Counted from the stretch's first letter, positions 24,147-32,812 are shown. The stretch is 53,203 bases of DNA from Actinomycetospora soli (GCF_021026295.1 NZ_JAJNDA010000027.1:1-53203), one strand, 5' to 3'. The notes: generated by a model not told the origin, from the sequence alone. Translations and numbers: made by a program.

Positions 24147-26192
24147 CTACCGACCCCGCAGCGCCTCCACCGTCGCCCGCACCCGCGGGTCGGCCAGCAG
24201 CTCGTCGAGCGCGAGGGGCAGCGGGATCCGCCAGTTCGGGTAGGCGTCCGTGGTGCCGGGCAGGTTCGGCTGCCGGACCTCGTCGAGCACGTCGGTGAAC
24301 GCGGCCAGCACGATCCGCGACCCGGCCCCGGCGAGCAGCCGGTGCATCGCGGCGACGACCGCCGCCTCGCTCCGGTCGTCCCCGAGCGCGCCCTGCGACA
24401 CCAGCAGGTCGATCAGCTCCCCGCGCTCGCGCTCCGCCTGCTCGCGGGCGGCGTCGACGTCGGTGAGCAGCCCGGCCTCGTCGCGGATCCGGACGTGCTC
24501 GTCGCGCAGGAACCCGACCGCCGTCGGGAGGTCGTGCGTGGAGATCGTCCCGAGCGTCATCTCGTCCCACCGCGACGGCGGGAGCAGGTCGCCGTCGGCG
24601 TCGCGCTGGAACCACAGCACCGCGCAGCCGAGCATCCCGTGGTCGGCGAGCCCCTCGGTCACCTCGGGCTCGACCGTCCCCAGGTCCTCCCCGACGACGA
24701 CCGCCCCGGCCCGCGAGGCCTCGATGGCGAGCACCGCGAGCATGGCCGCGGCGTCGTAGTGCACGTAGGTGCCCTCGGTGGCGGGCCGGCCCGGCGGGAT
24801 CCACCAGAGCCGCCACAGCCCGGCGACGTGGTCGATCCGGACGCCGTCGGCGTGGCGCAGGACGGCGGCGAGCATGTCGCGCAGCGGCGCGTAGCCCGCC
24901 TCGGCGAGCCGGTCGGGGCGCCACGGCGGCAGTGACCAGTCCTGGCCGCGCTGGTTGAAGTCGTCCGGCGGGGCACCGACGTGCACGCCGGGCGCCAGGA
25001 AGGACTGCAGGGCCCAGGCGTCGGCGCCGTCGGGCGCGCAGCCGACGGCGAGGTCGGCGATCAGGCCGACCGGCATGCCGAACGTCGCCGCGTGCGCCTC
25101 GGCGAGCTGGTGGTCGAGCAGGTACTGGCACCAGCCGTGGAAGGAGATGCGGTCGGCGAGCTCGTCGCGGGCCGCCTCGATGCCCGGCCCGTCGGGGGAG
25201 CGGACGTCCTCCGGCCAGCTCCGCCACTCCGGGCCGTGGCGCTCGGCCAGCGCGTACCAGGTGGCCACGTCCCGCAGCGCCGGCGGCAGTGCCGCGACGA
25301 CGGCGCGGTGCTCGGCGGCGAGCGCGGCGTCCGGGTCGTCGGCGTCGGCGGGCTCCACGTACGCCCCCGGCACCGGCGGCACCTCGTGCTCGATCCCCGG
25401 CGTCGCGCCGACCGACCCGGCGAACGGCCGGAGCAGGGCGAGCGCGGCACGCTTGGCGGCCCACACCGCGTCGTAGTCGATGAGGTCGGTCGGGTCGGTG
25501 TCGCGGGAGAGGTCGCGGTCGGGTGCCAGCCGGTCGACCGCGAACCGCACGTGCGCCGGCGCGGCCCGGTAGGCCGGGGTCGCGCTGATCCGCAGCGACA
25601 CCGGGTGCAGGAACCGGCGCGACGACGGCGAGTACGGCGACGACTCGACCGTCGGCTCGAGCCGCAGCGCGTGCAGCGGGTTGCACAGCACCGCGCCCGC
25701 GCCCTGCCCGGCGGCCGCGGAGAGCAGGTCGCGCAGGTCGACGAGGTCCCCGCAGCCCCACGAGCCGGGGGAGTGCAGGGAGTACAGCTGCACCATCCAG
25801 CCCCACGTCCGCGGCACCTCGGCCAGGCGCGCCGGCGGCACGAGCACCGCGGCCGCCTCGTGCCCGCAGACCACGCGGTGGTACCCGACGGGCAGGTCGA
25901 CGAGCGTCGACACCCGGCTCGTGGTCCCGTCCTCGAGGGTCAGTTCCCCGGGCTCGGGCAGCTCCACGGGCGCGTTCCCGACGACGAGCGTGGGCGGCAG
26001 GGCGCCCTGGCGCCGGTTCGCCAGCGCGGCGGCGATCGCCTCGGGCCCGGACGCGTCCACGTCGAGCGCGGCGAGCACGTCGACCACCACGTCGGCCTCG
26101 ACGTCGACGTCGCGGTCGTCCGCGTCGCGGTAGCGGGTGGCGACGCCGTACGCGGCGGCGAGGTCGGCCAGATCAGCACTGACGCCGGGCAC
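24147..26192 (-). CDS. malQ: 4-alpha-glucanotransferase
   Basis: A 681-residue GH77 amylomaltase that moves glucan chains between alpha-1,4-glucans in maltodextrin and glycogen metabolism. Motifs: GSWGCGDLVDLRDLL, SPYSPSSRRFLHPV, VRIDHVAGLWRLWWIP with the nucleophile Asp, VVGEDLGTVEPEV with the acid/base Glu, and STHDLPTAVGF. The N-terminal extension (residues 1-130) is the beta-rich region seen in actinobacterial and enterobacterial MalQ. ATG at 26192 is used. A long inverted repeat lies upstream. Confidence 0.93.
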   Translation of the reverse strand: MPGVSADLADLAAAYGVATRYRDADDRDVDVEADVVVDVLAALDVDASGPEAIAAALANRRQGALPPTLVVGNAPVELPEPGELTLEDGTTSRVSTLVDLPVGYHRVVCGHEAAAVLVPPARLAEVPRTWGWMVQLYSLHSPGSWGCGDLVDLRDLLSAAAGQGAGAVLCNPLHALRLEPTVESSPYSPSSRRFLHPVSLRISATPAYRAAPAHVRFAVDRLAPDRDLSRDTDPTDLIDYDAVWAAKRAALALLRPFAGSVGATPGIEHEVPPVPGAYVEPADADDPDAALAAEHRAVVAALPPALRDVATWYALAERHGPEWRSWPEDVRSPDGPGIEAARDELADRISFHGWCQYLLDHQLAEAHAATFGMPVGLIADLAVGCAPDGADAWALQSFLAPGVHVGAPPDDFNQRGQDWSLPPWRPDRLAEAGYAPLRDMLAAVLRHADGVRIDHVAGLWRLWWIPPGRPATEGTYVHYDAAAMLAVLAIEASRAGAVVVGEDLGTVEPEVTEGLADHGMLGCAVLWFQRDADGDLLPPSRWDEMTLGTISTHDLPTAVGFLRDEHVRIRDEAGLLTDVDAAREQAERERGELIDLLVSQGALGDDRSEAAVVAAMHRLLAGAGSRIVLAAFTDVLDEVRQPNLPGTTDAYPNWRIPLPLALDELLADPRVRATVEALRGR

Positions 26193-26272
26193 CGGGCTCC
26201 TCTCGGGGGGACTCGCGGACGAGGTTCCCAGTCCTACCCGTTGCCCGCCGTGAGGACCCGCCGATCTGCACC

Positions 26273-26400
26273 TCCCGGTGCAAGCAATGCGTCACTGCAT
26301 GCACCCGGTGACAGCGAAGGCGGCACCGTCGTCAGGTGATCGACGATGCCGCCTCTCCTGGCGTCCGGTGCACGCAGCGACGCATTGCTTGCACCCGGGA
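26273..26400. repeat. Long imperfect inverted repeat (repeat family B)
   Basis: Outer arms of about 36 bases (26273-26308 and 26365-26400) are inverted copies containing GTGCAAGCAATGCGTC. An inner pair, AGGCGGCACCGTCG (26319-26332) and CGACGATGCCGCCT (26340-26353), extends the stem, so the whole 128-base element folds as one long hairpin. It sits between the hypothetical gene and malQ, both on the minus strand. A half copy lies at 35399-35441 at the selA/selB junction. Confidence 0.8.
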
Positions 26401-26411
26401 GGGTGCTCCGC

Positions 26412-26792
26412 TCAGCTCGTCCGCGGGTGCGGCACGCGGGACGTGAGCGGACGCCGGTTCGCGACGAGCCGGTCGGCGACGTCGGAGGCCGACGTCCGGG
26501 GCCGGCGCACGGTGGCGAGCGCCTCGATCTGCGGGCGGGTCAGGGCCACCAGCCCGTCGAGGGCGGAGCCCACCTCGGCCGCGGACCACTCGCGCTCGAG
26601 GAGGAGGTGGACCAGGGCGAGCGCGGAGCCACGGTCACGACGCGCGCGGGTCACCAGGGCGCCGAGGTCGGCGGGGAGCACGCGGGTGGGGTCGGGGAGG
26701 ACCGCGAGGTCGGTCGGATCGGGGACGACGGCGGGGAGGCTGGGGTGATCGGCGGACGGCCGGGTCGAGATGGGGTCGAGGAGCACGAGCAC
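26412..26792 (-). CDS. Hypothetical protein
   Basis: About 126 residues, beginning VLVLLDPISTRPSADHPS and ending VANRRPLTSRVPHPRTS. The middle is helical (LGALVTRARRDRGSALALVHLLLEREWSAAEVGSALDGLVALTRPQIEAL). No Cys and no membrane segment. I do not recognise a family. The start is uncertain: GTG 26792 or GTG 26786 both follow GGAAGG, and the upstream frame continues to 26852. An AT-richer stretch at 26815-26835 may hold the promoter. It shares its strand with recQ (72 bases upstream), so co-transcription is possible. Confidence 0.55.
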   Translation of the reverse strand: MLVLLDPISTRPSADHPSLPAVVPDPTDLAVLPDPTRVLPADLGALVTRARRDRGSALALVHLLLEREWSAAEVGSALDGLVALTRPQIEALATVRRPRTSASDVADRLVANRRPLTSRVPHPRTS

Positions 26793-26864
26793 CTTCCGTT
26801 CGGGGGCAGGGATGTCAGTACTAACAGAATCGGCACCCTGTGTGACAGGCAAACGCCTGCACGG

Positions 26865-28544
26865 TCACACGGAGGTCAACAGTCCCCGCTCCCGGAGGAC
26901 GGGGATCGACAACGTCCGGTAACCGGCGTCGTCGAACAGCACGACCACGGTGTCGTCGCCGACCGTCTGCACGACCCCGCGGCCCCACTCGTCGTGGGTC
27001 ACGGACTCACCGGGCACCGGCTCACCGTGGGACGCGCCGGAGCGCTCCCCGGGGTCGCCGACGTCGCCGCTGTCACAGTGGTCGCAGTTGCCGCACGGCT
27101 CGTCGCGGGGCTCGCCGAGGACCTCCAGCAGGGTGCGTCGACGGCACCCGGAGCCCTCGGCGAAGCGCCGCACCAGCTCGACCTTCGACCGCTGCCGCTC
27201 CCGGCTGCGCGCCACCAGCTCGGCGGCCGCGCGGGCGACCTCGATCGCCGGGGCCCCGTTCAGCCCGGCGATCAGCCGCCGTCCCGGTGCCTGCACCACG
27301 CTGCCGCCGACGACGAGGGCCGGGATCGCGCGGGACAGCGCGGCCTTCGACAGTCCGGCGGCGTCGGCCAGCTCGGCCTGCGCCACCCCGTCGTCGTGCA
27401 GGCGGATGGCCTCCACCACCGTGGCGAGGGCCGCGGCCCGCGCGTCGCGCCCGGACGCGAACAGCTTCGGGCGGGCGAGGTCCTGGGGCCGGTGGAAGAG
27501 CACCGCCGAGGCGGTGCCGCCGTCGCGGCCCGCCCGTCCGATCTCCTGGTGGTAGGCGTCGATCGAGGTCGGGACGTCACCGTGGACGATCCACCGCACG
27601 TCCGGCTTGTCGATCCCCATGCCGAAGGCGCTGGTCGCCACGACCACCGAGAGCTCGTCGGCCATGAACGCGTCCTGGACCTCCTGACGCTCCTTCTTCC
27701 GCATCCCGCCGTGGTAGGCCCGCGCTGCGACACCCGCGTCCGTCAGCCGCTCGGCGAGGACCGAGGTGTGCCCGCGGGTGGTCACGTAGACGATGCCCGC
27801 GCCCTCGAGGGCGGTCACGGTCTCCACCACGTGCTCCCACTTCGCCTCCTCGGTGTGCACGAGCCGCACCGTGAGGTGCGTCCGCGGCCGGTCGACGTCG
27901 CGGACCACCACGCAGGCGTCGGGCACGGCGAGCAGGTCGAGGATCTCCTCGCGGGCCGGGAGCGACGCCGTGGCGGTGAGGGCCAGCACCCGCGGCGACC
28001 CGAGGGCCCGCCCGGCCGCGGCGAGCGCGAGGTAGTCGGGCCGGAAGTCCGGGCCCCAGTCGCTGACGCAGTGCGCCTCGTCGACGACGAGCAGGGTCGG
28101 TTCCGCGAGCGCGAGCTGCTCGAGGACGTCGGGCCGGGCGAGCTGCTCGGGGGAGGTCACGACGACGGCGAGCTCGCCCGCGGCGAAGGCGGACAGCGCG
28201 TCCCGGCCGGACTCGGAGTTGAGCGCGGCCGCGGCGACCCCGGCGTCGGTGAGGTGCGCGACCTGGTCGCGGTGCAGCGACAGGGTCGGCGACACCACGA
28301 CGGTGCGCCCGCCCAGCAGGTCCCCCGCGATCGCGTAGATGGCGGTCTTGCCCGCGGCGGGCGGCAGCACCGCGAGGGTGTCGGTGGCGAGCGCCGCGAG
28401 GATCGCGTCGCGCTGGCCGTCGGTGAGTTCGGCGTCGTCGCCGAGGTAGCGGACGGCGGCGGCGTCGAGGCCCGCGGCGTCGACGTCGACGGGGCCGCAC
28501 GGGCCGGTGAGCGAGGAGGTCTGAGGAGCGCGGACCGCTGTCAC
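26865..28544 (-). CDS. recQ: ATP-dependent DNA helicase RecQ
   Basis: A 559-residue RecQ-family helicase: Walker A in VLPPAAGKTAIYA, the DEAH box VVDEAHCVSDWGPDFRPDY, motif III LALTATAS, motifs V-VI in VVVATSAFGMGIDKPDVRWIVHGD and YHQEIGRAGRDG. A cysteine cluster near the C-terminus (GCRRRTLLEVLGE, EPCGNCDHC) forms the zinc-binding subdomain. No HRDC domain follows; instead there is a short tail (WGRGVVQTVGDDTVVVLFDDAGYRTLSI). It unwinds DNA 3'-5' in repair. It is divergent from topoisomerase IB (75 bases apart). GTG at 28544 is the best start but lacks a clear ribosome binding site. Confidence 0.92.
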   Translation of the reverse strand: MTAVRAPQTSSLTGPCGPVDVDAAGLDAAAVRYLGDDAELTDGQRDAILAALATDTLAVLPPAAGKTAIYAIAGDLLGGRTVVVSPTLSLHRDQVAHLTDAGVAAAALNSESGRDALSAFAAGELAVVVTSPEQLARPDVLEQLALAEPTLLVVDEAHCVSDWGPDFRPDYLALAAAGRALGSPRVLALTATASLPAREEILDLLAVPDACVVVRDVDRPRTHLTVRLVHTEEAKWEHVVETVTALEGAGIVYVTTRGHTSVLAERLTDAGVAARAYHGGMRKKERQEVQDAFMADELSVVVATSAFGMGIDKPDVRWIVHGDVPTSIDAYHQEIGRAGRDGGTASAVLFHRPQDLARPKLFASGRDARAAALATVVEAIRLHDDGVAQAELADAAGLSKAALSRAIPALVVGGSVVQAPGRRLIAGLNGAPAIEVARAAAELVARSRERQRSKVELVRRFAEGSGCRRRTLLEVLGEPRDEPCGNCDHCDSGDVGDPGERSGASHGEPVPGESVTHDEWGRGVVQTVGDDTVVVLFDDAGYRTLSIPVLRERGLLTSV

Positions 28545-28619
28545 GGCGCGGGGATGGGCCGGCGCCCGACGCCGGAAACGCCCGGTTGCGCCCGTCCTAC
28601 CAGCGGGTACGCCGGAGCG

Positions 28620-29669
28620 GTGACGCTGACGAGGGTCGACCCCCATGGGCCCGGACTCGGTCGCCGCCGCCGGGGGAAGGGCTTCAGCTACTTCGATCTC
28701 ACCTCCGGTGAGGCGGTCTCCGACGCGGGGACGCTGGACCGCATCACGGCGCTGGTCATCCCACCCGCCTGGCGCGACGTGTGGATCTCCCCGCGGGCCG
28801 ACGGACACATCCAGGCCGTCGGCACCGACGCGGCGGGACGTCGTCAGTACCGCTACCACGCGGAGTGGACCGAGCAGCAGTCCCGCGAGAAGTTCGAGCG
28901 GGTCGCGCGGCTCGGGGCCCACCTGCCCGACGTCCGGAAGCATCTCCTCGAGCGCCTGGAGTCCGACGGCCTCGGCCGGGACCGGGTGATGGCCGGCGCG
29001 GTGTGGCTGCTCGACCTCGGGGTGTTCCGCGTCGGCGGCGAGGAGTACGCCGAGGGGGACAAGTACTCCGAGGCGTCCTTCGGCCTGGCGACGCTGCGCC
29101 GCGAGCACGCGAGCGCGCGCAAGGACGGCACGGTGCAGTTCCGCTACGTCGCGAAGGCCGGGGTGCCGCGCACCCTGACGATCGCGGACCCCGCCACGCA
29201 CCGCCTCGTCACCTCGCTCAAGCGCCGCCGCGGGGGAGGGGACGACCTGCTCGCCTGGTCGGCGACGCGGCAGCGCAAGCGGGTGTGGCACGACGTCACC
29301 GCCGACGACGTCAACGACGCCGTGCACGAGCTGGTCGGCGACGAGTTCACCGCGAAGGACCTGCGCACGTGGAACGCCGGGGTGGTCGCCGCCGTCGCGC
29401 TCGCCACCCAGGTCGGGGCGGACGGCGCCCCGCCGACCGCGGAGCGCAAGCGCAAGGCCGCGGTCACGCACACCATGAAGACCGTCGCCGCCCAGCTCGG
29501 CAACACCCCGGCGGTCTGCAAGCGGTCCTACGTCGACCCGGTCCTCGTTGAGCACTTCGAGGCCGGCCGCACCGTGCTCGACGCGGTGCGCGAGGCCGAC
29601 CCGTCCGACCTCGCCATGCGCGAGCAGGTCGAGGCGGCGGTGCTCGAGCTCGTCACCGACCGGGACTGA
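28620..29669 (+). CDS. DNA topoisomerase IB
   Basis: A 349-residue poxvirus-like type IB topoisomerase that relaxes supercoils through a 3'-phosphotyrosyl link. Family features: GFSYFDLTSGEAVSD, IPPAWRDVWISPRADGHIQAVGTDAAGRRQYRYH, FRVGGEEYAEGDKYSEASFGLATL, FRYVAKAG, KDLRTWNAGV, and the catalytic Tyr in NTPAVCKRSYVDP. GTG at 28620 has GGAG only 2 bases upstream, so the transcript may be leaderless. It is divergent from recQ; paired helicase and topoisomerase genes suggest a shared DNA-maintenance role. Confidence 0.93.
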   Translation: MTLTRVDPHGPGLGRRRRGKGFSYFDLTSGEAVSDAGTLDRITALVIPPAWRDVWISPRADGHIQAVGTDAAGRRQYRYHAEWTEQQSREKFERVARLGAHLPDVRKHLLERLESDGLGRDRVMAGAVWLLDLGVFRVGGEEYAEGDKYSEASFGLATLRREHASARKDGTVQFRYVAKAGVPRTLTIADPATHRLVTSLKRRRGGGDDLLAWSATRQRKRVWHDVTADDVNDAVHELVGDEFTAKDLRTWNAGVVAAVALATQVGADGAPPTAERKRKAAVTHTMKTVAAQLGNTPAVCKRSYVDPVLVEHFEAGRTVLDAVREADPSDLAMREQVEAAVLELVTDRD

Positions 29670-29677
29670 GGGGGCGC

Positions 29678-30439
29678 TCAGGCCCCGACCGACTCCGGGG
29701 TCATCTCCGCCCAGATCGTGGTGCCGTCGGGATGGCGCTGCAGGCCCCACTCCCGCGAGACCGCGGCCACCATCGCCAGGCCCCGTCCGCGGGGCGAGGA
29801 GGTCGGCGGGGCGATCCAGGTGTCGGCCTCGGGGATGCGGAAGCCGACGCCGTAGTCGCGCACCGTCATGCGCAGGGTCGTGCCCCGCCCCTCCACCTCG
29901 ACGACGGAGGCGCTGCTGGCGTGCTCGACGGAGTTCGTCACGAGCTCGGTCACGACGATCTCCGCGGCCTCGCGCACCGAGTCCGACACGCTCCAGCGCC
30001 GGCAGGTGTCCCGCACGTGGCCGCGCGCCCGGCCGGGGGCGTGGGCGTCGACGGCGAAGCGCCACCACTCCCGCAGCACCGACGGCCGGTCGTCGAGGTG
30101 CGCCAGCGCCTCCGCGACGGCGTCGAACACCGGGAAGCGCCGGACGACGCCGGATCCGGTCAGGAGGGCGGCCAGCGCCGGTTCGGGCGCGACGAGGACG
30201 AGGCACGCGGTGGGCCACCCGCGGGTGCGGGCCAGGGCCTCCGTGAAGGCGTGCACCACCGACGCGTGCTGCGGTCGCAGCTCCGAGCACTCCAGGACCA
30301 CCCGGTGGTGCTCCACGAGCAGGTCGGCGAGGTCGCGCACGAACTGCTCACGGCCGGCGCGGTCCAGGTCCCCCCGGACCGTCACCACCACCGCGCCGCC
30401 CGAGGGGGCGTCGCGGGTCTCCCACGCCAGCTGCTGCAC
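29678..30439 (-). CDS. STAS-HATPase fusion, putative bifunctional partner-switching regulator
   Basis: A 253-residue fusion. Residues 1-110 are STAS-like (VVVTVRGDLDRAGREQFV, HRVVLECSELRPQHASVVHAF). Residues about 125-253 are a histidine-kinase-like ATPase with a canonical N box (VVTELVTNSVEHA) and glycine boxes (VRDYGVGF, PRGRGLAMVAAVS). Unlike the two RsbW/UsfX-like proteins here, its ATP site looks complete. Antagonist and kinase modules in one chain could be self-regulating. GTG at 30439 follows GAGGTGA. A GCTT-N16-GGGTAT promoter candidate lies just upstream. Confidence 0.8.
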   Translation of the reverse strand: MQQLAWETRDAPSGGAVVVTVRGDLDRAGREQFVRDLADLLVEHHRVVLECSELRPQHASVVHAFTEALARTRGWPTACLVLVAPEPALAALLTGSGVVRRFPVFDAVAEALAHLDDRPSVLREWWRFAVDAHAPGRARGHVRDTCRRWSVSDSVREAAEIVVTELVTNSVEHASSASVVEVEGRGTTLRMTVRDYGVGFRIPEADTWIAPPTSSPRGRGLAMVAAVSREWGLQRHPDGTTIWAEMTPESVGA

Positions 30440-30458
30440 GATTCACCTCGCGGCCGTG

Positions 30459-30484
30459 ATACCCCGGCTCGACCCGGGGCAAGC
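30459..30484 (-). promoter_or_regulatory. Candidate sigma-B/F promoter of the STAS-HATPase gene
   Basis: On the minus strand GCTT (30484-30481), 16 bases, then GGGTAT (30464-30459). This fits the Streptomyces SigB-type consensus GNNT-N14-16-GGGTAC/T. It lies 20 bases before the GTG start. Confidence 0.5.
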
Positions 30485-30556
30485 GCCGCCACCCACGACG
30501 ATGCGGGCACGATCGGGACTCCGGCGGCCGGAGCGCGCGGGGCCGGGCGGCACGCC

Positions 30557-31108
30557 ATGATGGACGCCGTGAGCACCGAAGCCGGCGAGGGCGCCGAGGG
30601 CGCCGAGGACCGTCCCGCCAACCCGTCCGCCCTGGCCGCCGCGGCCGCCAGCGGAGCAGGCGACGGGGCGGGGACCGCGGAGCTGGTGGAGTCGCCCGGC
30701 GCGGTCATGCGCGTGGCCGGCATGGTCGGCAAGCTCATCGAGGAGGTGCGCTCGGCGCCGCTGGACGAGGCCGGTCGGGCGCGGCTCGCGGACATCCACG
30801 CGCGGTCGATCCAGGAGCTCGGCCAGGGTCTGGCCCCGGAGCTGCGCGACGAGCTGGCGCGGATCTCGCTGCCGCTCGGGACGGACGAGGTGCCGTCGCA
30901 GGCGGAGCTGCGGATCGCACAGGCGCAGCTGCTGGGGTGGCTCGAGGGGCTCTTCCACGGCATCCAGAGCGCCGTGCTGGCCCAGCAGATGGCCGCCCGG
31001 GGTCAGCTCGAGCAGATGCGGCAGGGACGTCCCGGTCGGACGGGGACCGCGTTGCCCGGCGGATCGGCGCCCGCCGAGGGCGGCCAGTTCGGCGGTCAGT
31101 ACCTCTGA
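30557..31108 (+). CDS. bpa: Bacterial proteasome activator
   Basis: A 183-residue Bpa protein (also called PafE; DUF2587), an ATP-independent ring that opens the 20S proteasome. A disordered acidic N-terminus is followed by the four-helix region (SPGAVMRVAGMVGKLIEEV, LADIHARSIQELGQGL, ELRIAQAQLLGWLEGLFHGIQSAVLAQQMAAR) and the C-terminal GQYL (FGGQYL), which docks into the proteasome alpha ring. It implies that the genome encodes a proteasome, typical of actinobacteria. ATG 30557 or the next ATG 30560 is the start. Confidence 0.95.
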   Translation: MMDAVSTEAGEGAEGAEDRPANPSALAAAAASGAGDGAGTAELVESPGAVMRVAGMVGKLIEEVRSAPLDEAGRARLADIHARSIQELGQGLAPELRDELARISLPLGTDEVPSQAELRIAQAQLLGWLEGLFHGIQSAVLAQQMAARGQLEQMRQGRPGRTGTALPGGSAPAEGGQFGGQYL

Positions 31109-31149
31109 ACCCCTGACCGCCGGGGGACCGCAGGGTCGGACGGGCTCGA

Positions 31150-31464
31150 TCAGCCCTCGAGCACGACCTCACCGGCGGCGGCGCCGGCGCGCGGGCGACG
31201 CAGCGCGGAGCGGCGCTCGTCCTCGGTGAGACCGCCCCAGACCCCGTAGGGCTCGCGGGTGGCCAGCGCGTGGCGGCGGCAGGGGTCGAGCACCGGGCAG
31301 CTCATGCAGACCTTCTTGGCCTGGCTGGCCCGCTGCTCGCGGCGCGGCCCGCGCTCGCCGTCGGGGTGGAAGAAGAAGCTCGAGTCCATGCCGCGGCACG
31401 ACCCGTGCAGCTGCCAGTCCCACTCGTCGATGATCGGGCCGGGCAGCAGACGCACATCAGCCAC
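31150..31464 (-). CDS. WhiB-family iron-sulfur regulator, WhiB3/WhiD-type
   Basis: A 104-residue WhiB protein. Four Cys ligate a [4Fe-4S] cluster: HGSC, then KKVCMSCPVLDPC. The GVWGG turn and a basic C-terminal DNA-binding segment follow. DEWDWQLHGSCRGMDSSFFF closely resembles mycobacterial WhiB3 and Streptomyces WhiD, which bind the main sigma factor and respond to redox. GTG at 31464 has GGAGG 5 bases upstream. It is divergent from the rsbV-rsbW-sigma operon, separated by 282 bases. Confidence 0.92.
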   Translation of the reverse strand: MADVRLLPGPIIDEWDWQLHGSCRGMDSSFFFHPDGERGPRREQRASQAKKVCMSCPVLDPCRRHALATREPYGVWGGLTEDERRSALRRPRAGAAAGEVVLEG

Positions 31465-31529
31465 GGGAACCTCCAGGCCTTCCAACAGGGTCGGCGGTCG
31501 CGGGCGACCTGCCCGACGGGGGCGACGCG

Positions 31530-31558
31530 GGTATAACCGGGGGCTCGCGATCACAAAC
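31530..31558 (-). promoter_or_regulatory. Candidate promoter of the WhiB gene
   Basis: On the minus strand GTTTGT (31558-31553), 17 bases, then TATACC (31535-31530), about 65 bases before the GTG start. The spacing is right for a housekeeping promoter, and TATA-like sequence is rare in this GC-rich DNA. Confidence 0.5.
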
Positions 31559-31650
31559 CAGATCGGGTCACCCGGTCGGACGCGTTCGCCGTCGCCGATG
31601 TGTCGTGCGTCCGGTCGCCACCGTGCGACCGTCCGACGACCCTGCGTCGC

Positions 31651-31675
31651 GAGTAGTGTCCGCGGCGGTGGGTAT
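31651..31675 (+). promoter_or_regulatory. Candidate sigma-B/F promoter of the rsbV operon
   Basis: GAGT (31651-31654), 15 bases, then GGGTAT (31670-31675), fitting GNNT-N14-16-GGGTAC/T. It is 71 bases before the ATG of the STAS gene. Confidence 0.5.
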
Positions 31676-31746
31676 CGTGCGTGCCACCTGACCGTCCGTG
31701 ATGACCGGACGGCACGGGACGCCATAGCAGGTCGAGGAGTCGGTGC

Positions 31747-32148
31747 ATGACTGACAGCGCAGGGAATGGGGGGCGGGAAGCCGTGGCCACCGAGGAGGAG
31801 TTCTCCACCGAGGAGCCGATGGGCGTCGACGTCCGGCGGTCGGGGGAGACCTCGGTCATCCGCCTGACCGGCGAGATCGACATGCTCACCACGCCGGCGC
31901 TGCGGGCGAAGGTGACCGAGGAGCTGGCCGCCGGGCTGTCGGTCCTCGTGCTCGACATGCTCGCCGTCGAGTTCCTGGGCTCCAGCGGGCTCGCGCTGCT
32001 GGTCGAGGCCCTCGACGAGTCGCGCAACCGCGGGGTCGCCCTGCGCCTGGTCGCCGACAGCCGTCCCGTGAGCCGTCCGCTGCAGGCCACCGGGCTGACG
32101 GATCTGTTCGAGATCCACACGACCGTCGAGGACGCCCTCGCGGCCTGA
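31747..32148 (+). CDS. Anti-anti-sigma factor, RsbV-like STAS protein
   Basis: A 133-residue protein with a short acidic N-terminus and one STAS domain: TSVIRLTGEIDMLTTPALRAKV and LSVLVLDMLAVEFLGSSGLALLVEAL. The Ser pair in LGSSGLA contains the expected phosphorylation site. It should release a sigma factor by binding RsbW when unphosphorylated. It lies 190 bases upstream of an rsbW-like gene and its sigma factor, completing a standard partner-switching set. ATG at 31747. Confidence 0.9.
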   Translation: MTDSAGNGGREAVATEEEFSTEEPMGVDVRRSGETSVIRLTGEIDMLTTPALRAKVTEELAAGLSVLVLDMLAVEFLGSSGLALLVEALDESRNRGVALRLVADSRPVSRPLQATGLTDLFEIHTTVEDALAA

Positions 32149-32228
32149 CCGCCCGGCGCACGACGCGGCTCGACCCACGTCGCGCCGCGCCCTCGTCGAC
32201 GACGTCGACACGCGCGGCGAGAACCGAT

Positions 32229-32258
32229 GGTGACCAGCGGCGTCTGCGCCGATACGGT
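32229..32258 (+). promoter_or_regulatory. Weak candidate promoter before the rsbW-like gene
   Basis: GGTGAC (32229-32234) and TACGGT (32253-32258) with an 18-base spacer, 80 bases before the GTG start. It would allow rsbW-sigma expression apart from rsbV. The match is weak. Confidence 0.3.
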
Positions 32259-32338
32259 GACGCGGCGGGGTGGTCCCCGTCGCCAGACCCGGACGCCCGA
32301 CGGGCGTCCCCCGACCCGCGAAACGGAGACCAGCAGTC

Positions 32339-32812
32339 GTGCAGATGCCCGATCCGCAGCAGCGCGTTCCCGAGGTTCCCGCCGCGGGCGTGGCGACCGA
32401 GGTCGACGGCCTGCCCGACGTGACGAACCTGGCGGAGGTCCCGAGCCCCGTCGAGGTGCGGGTCCACGCCGACCCGGCGCTGATCCCCTCCGTGCGTGCG
32501 GTGGCGGCCGACCTCGCGGCCCGGGCGGACTTCGACCTGGACGCGGTGTCCGACCTGCGCATGGCCGTCGACGAGGCGTGCTCGGCCCTGGTGCCGCTCG
32601 CCAGTGACGGCGGGCAGCTGCGCTGCGGCTTCACGGTCATCGACGGCCGGGTCGCGGTCGTCGCGCGCGTGCCCGTGGACCGCCCGACGACGCTGCGGCA
32701 GGACACCTTCGGCTGGCGGGTGCTCGACACGCTGACCGACGTCGCCGAGGTGCTCGACGGCGACCCGGCGTGGATCGGCATCCGACTGCTCAAGGACCGG
32801 ACGACGACGTGA
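32339..32812 (+). CDS. Anti-sigma factor, RsbW/UsfX-like
   Basis: A 157-residue HATPase-like anti-sigma protein: VRVHADPALIPSVRAVAADLAARADF, DLRMAVDEACSALVPL, RQDTFGWRVLDTLTDV. It is a paralog of the protein at 13693-14133, with the same altered N box lacking the usual Asn. GTG at 32339 has GGAG about 10 bases upstream; ATG at 32345 is an alternative. The stop overlaps the sigma factor start (GTGA), so the pair is translationally coupled. Confidence 0.87.
   Translation: MQMPDPQQRVPEVPAAGVATEVDGLPDVTNLAEVPSPVEVRVHADPALIPSVRAVAADLAARADFDLDAVSDLRMAVDEACSALVPLASDGGQLRCGFTVIDGRVAVVARVPVDRPTTLRQDTFGWRVLDTLTDVAEVLDGDPAWIGIRLLKDRTTT

Noticed and set aside
26346..28619. Long plus-strand frame before topoisomerase IB
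   Set aside because: It is the antisense of recQ and the hypothetical gene; only the part from 28620 has homology.
31529..31534. GGGTAT as a plus-strand sigma-B/F promoter
   Set aside because: No GNNT at the required distance; on the other strand the same bases fit the -10 of the WhiB gene better.
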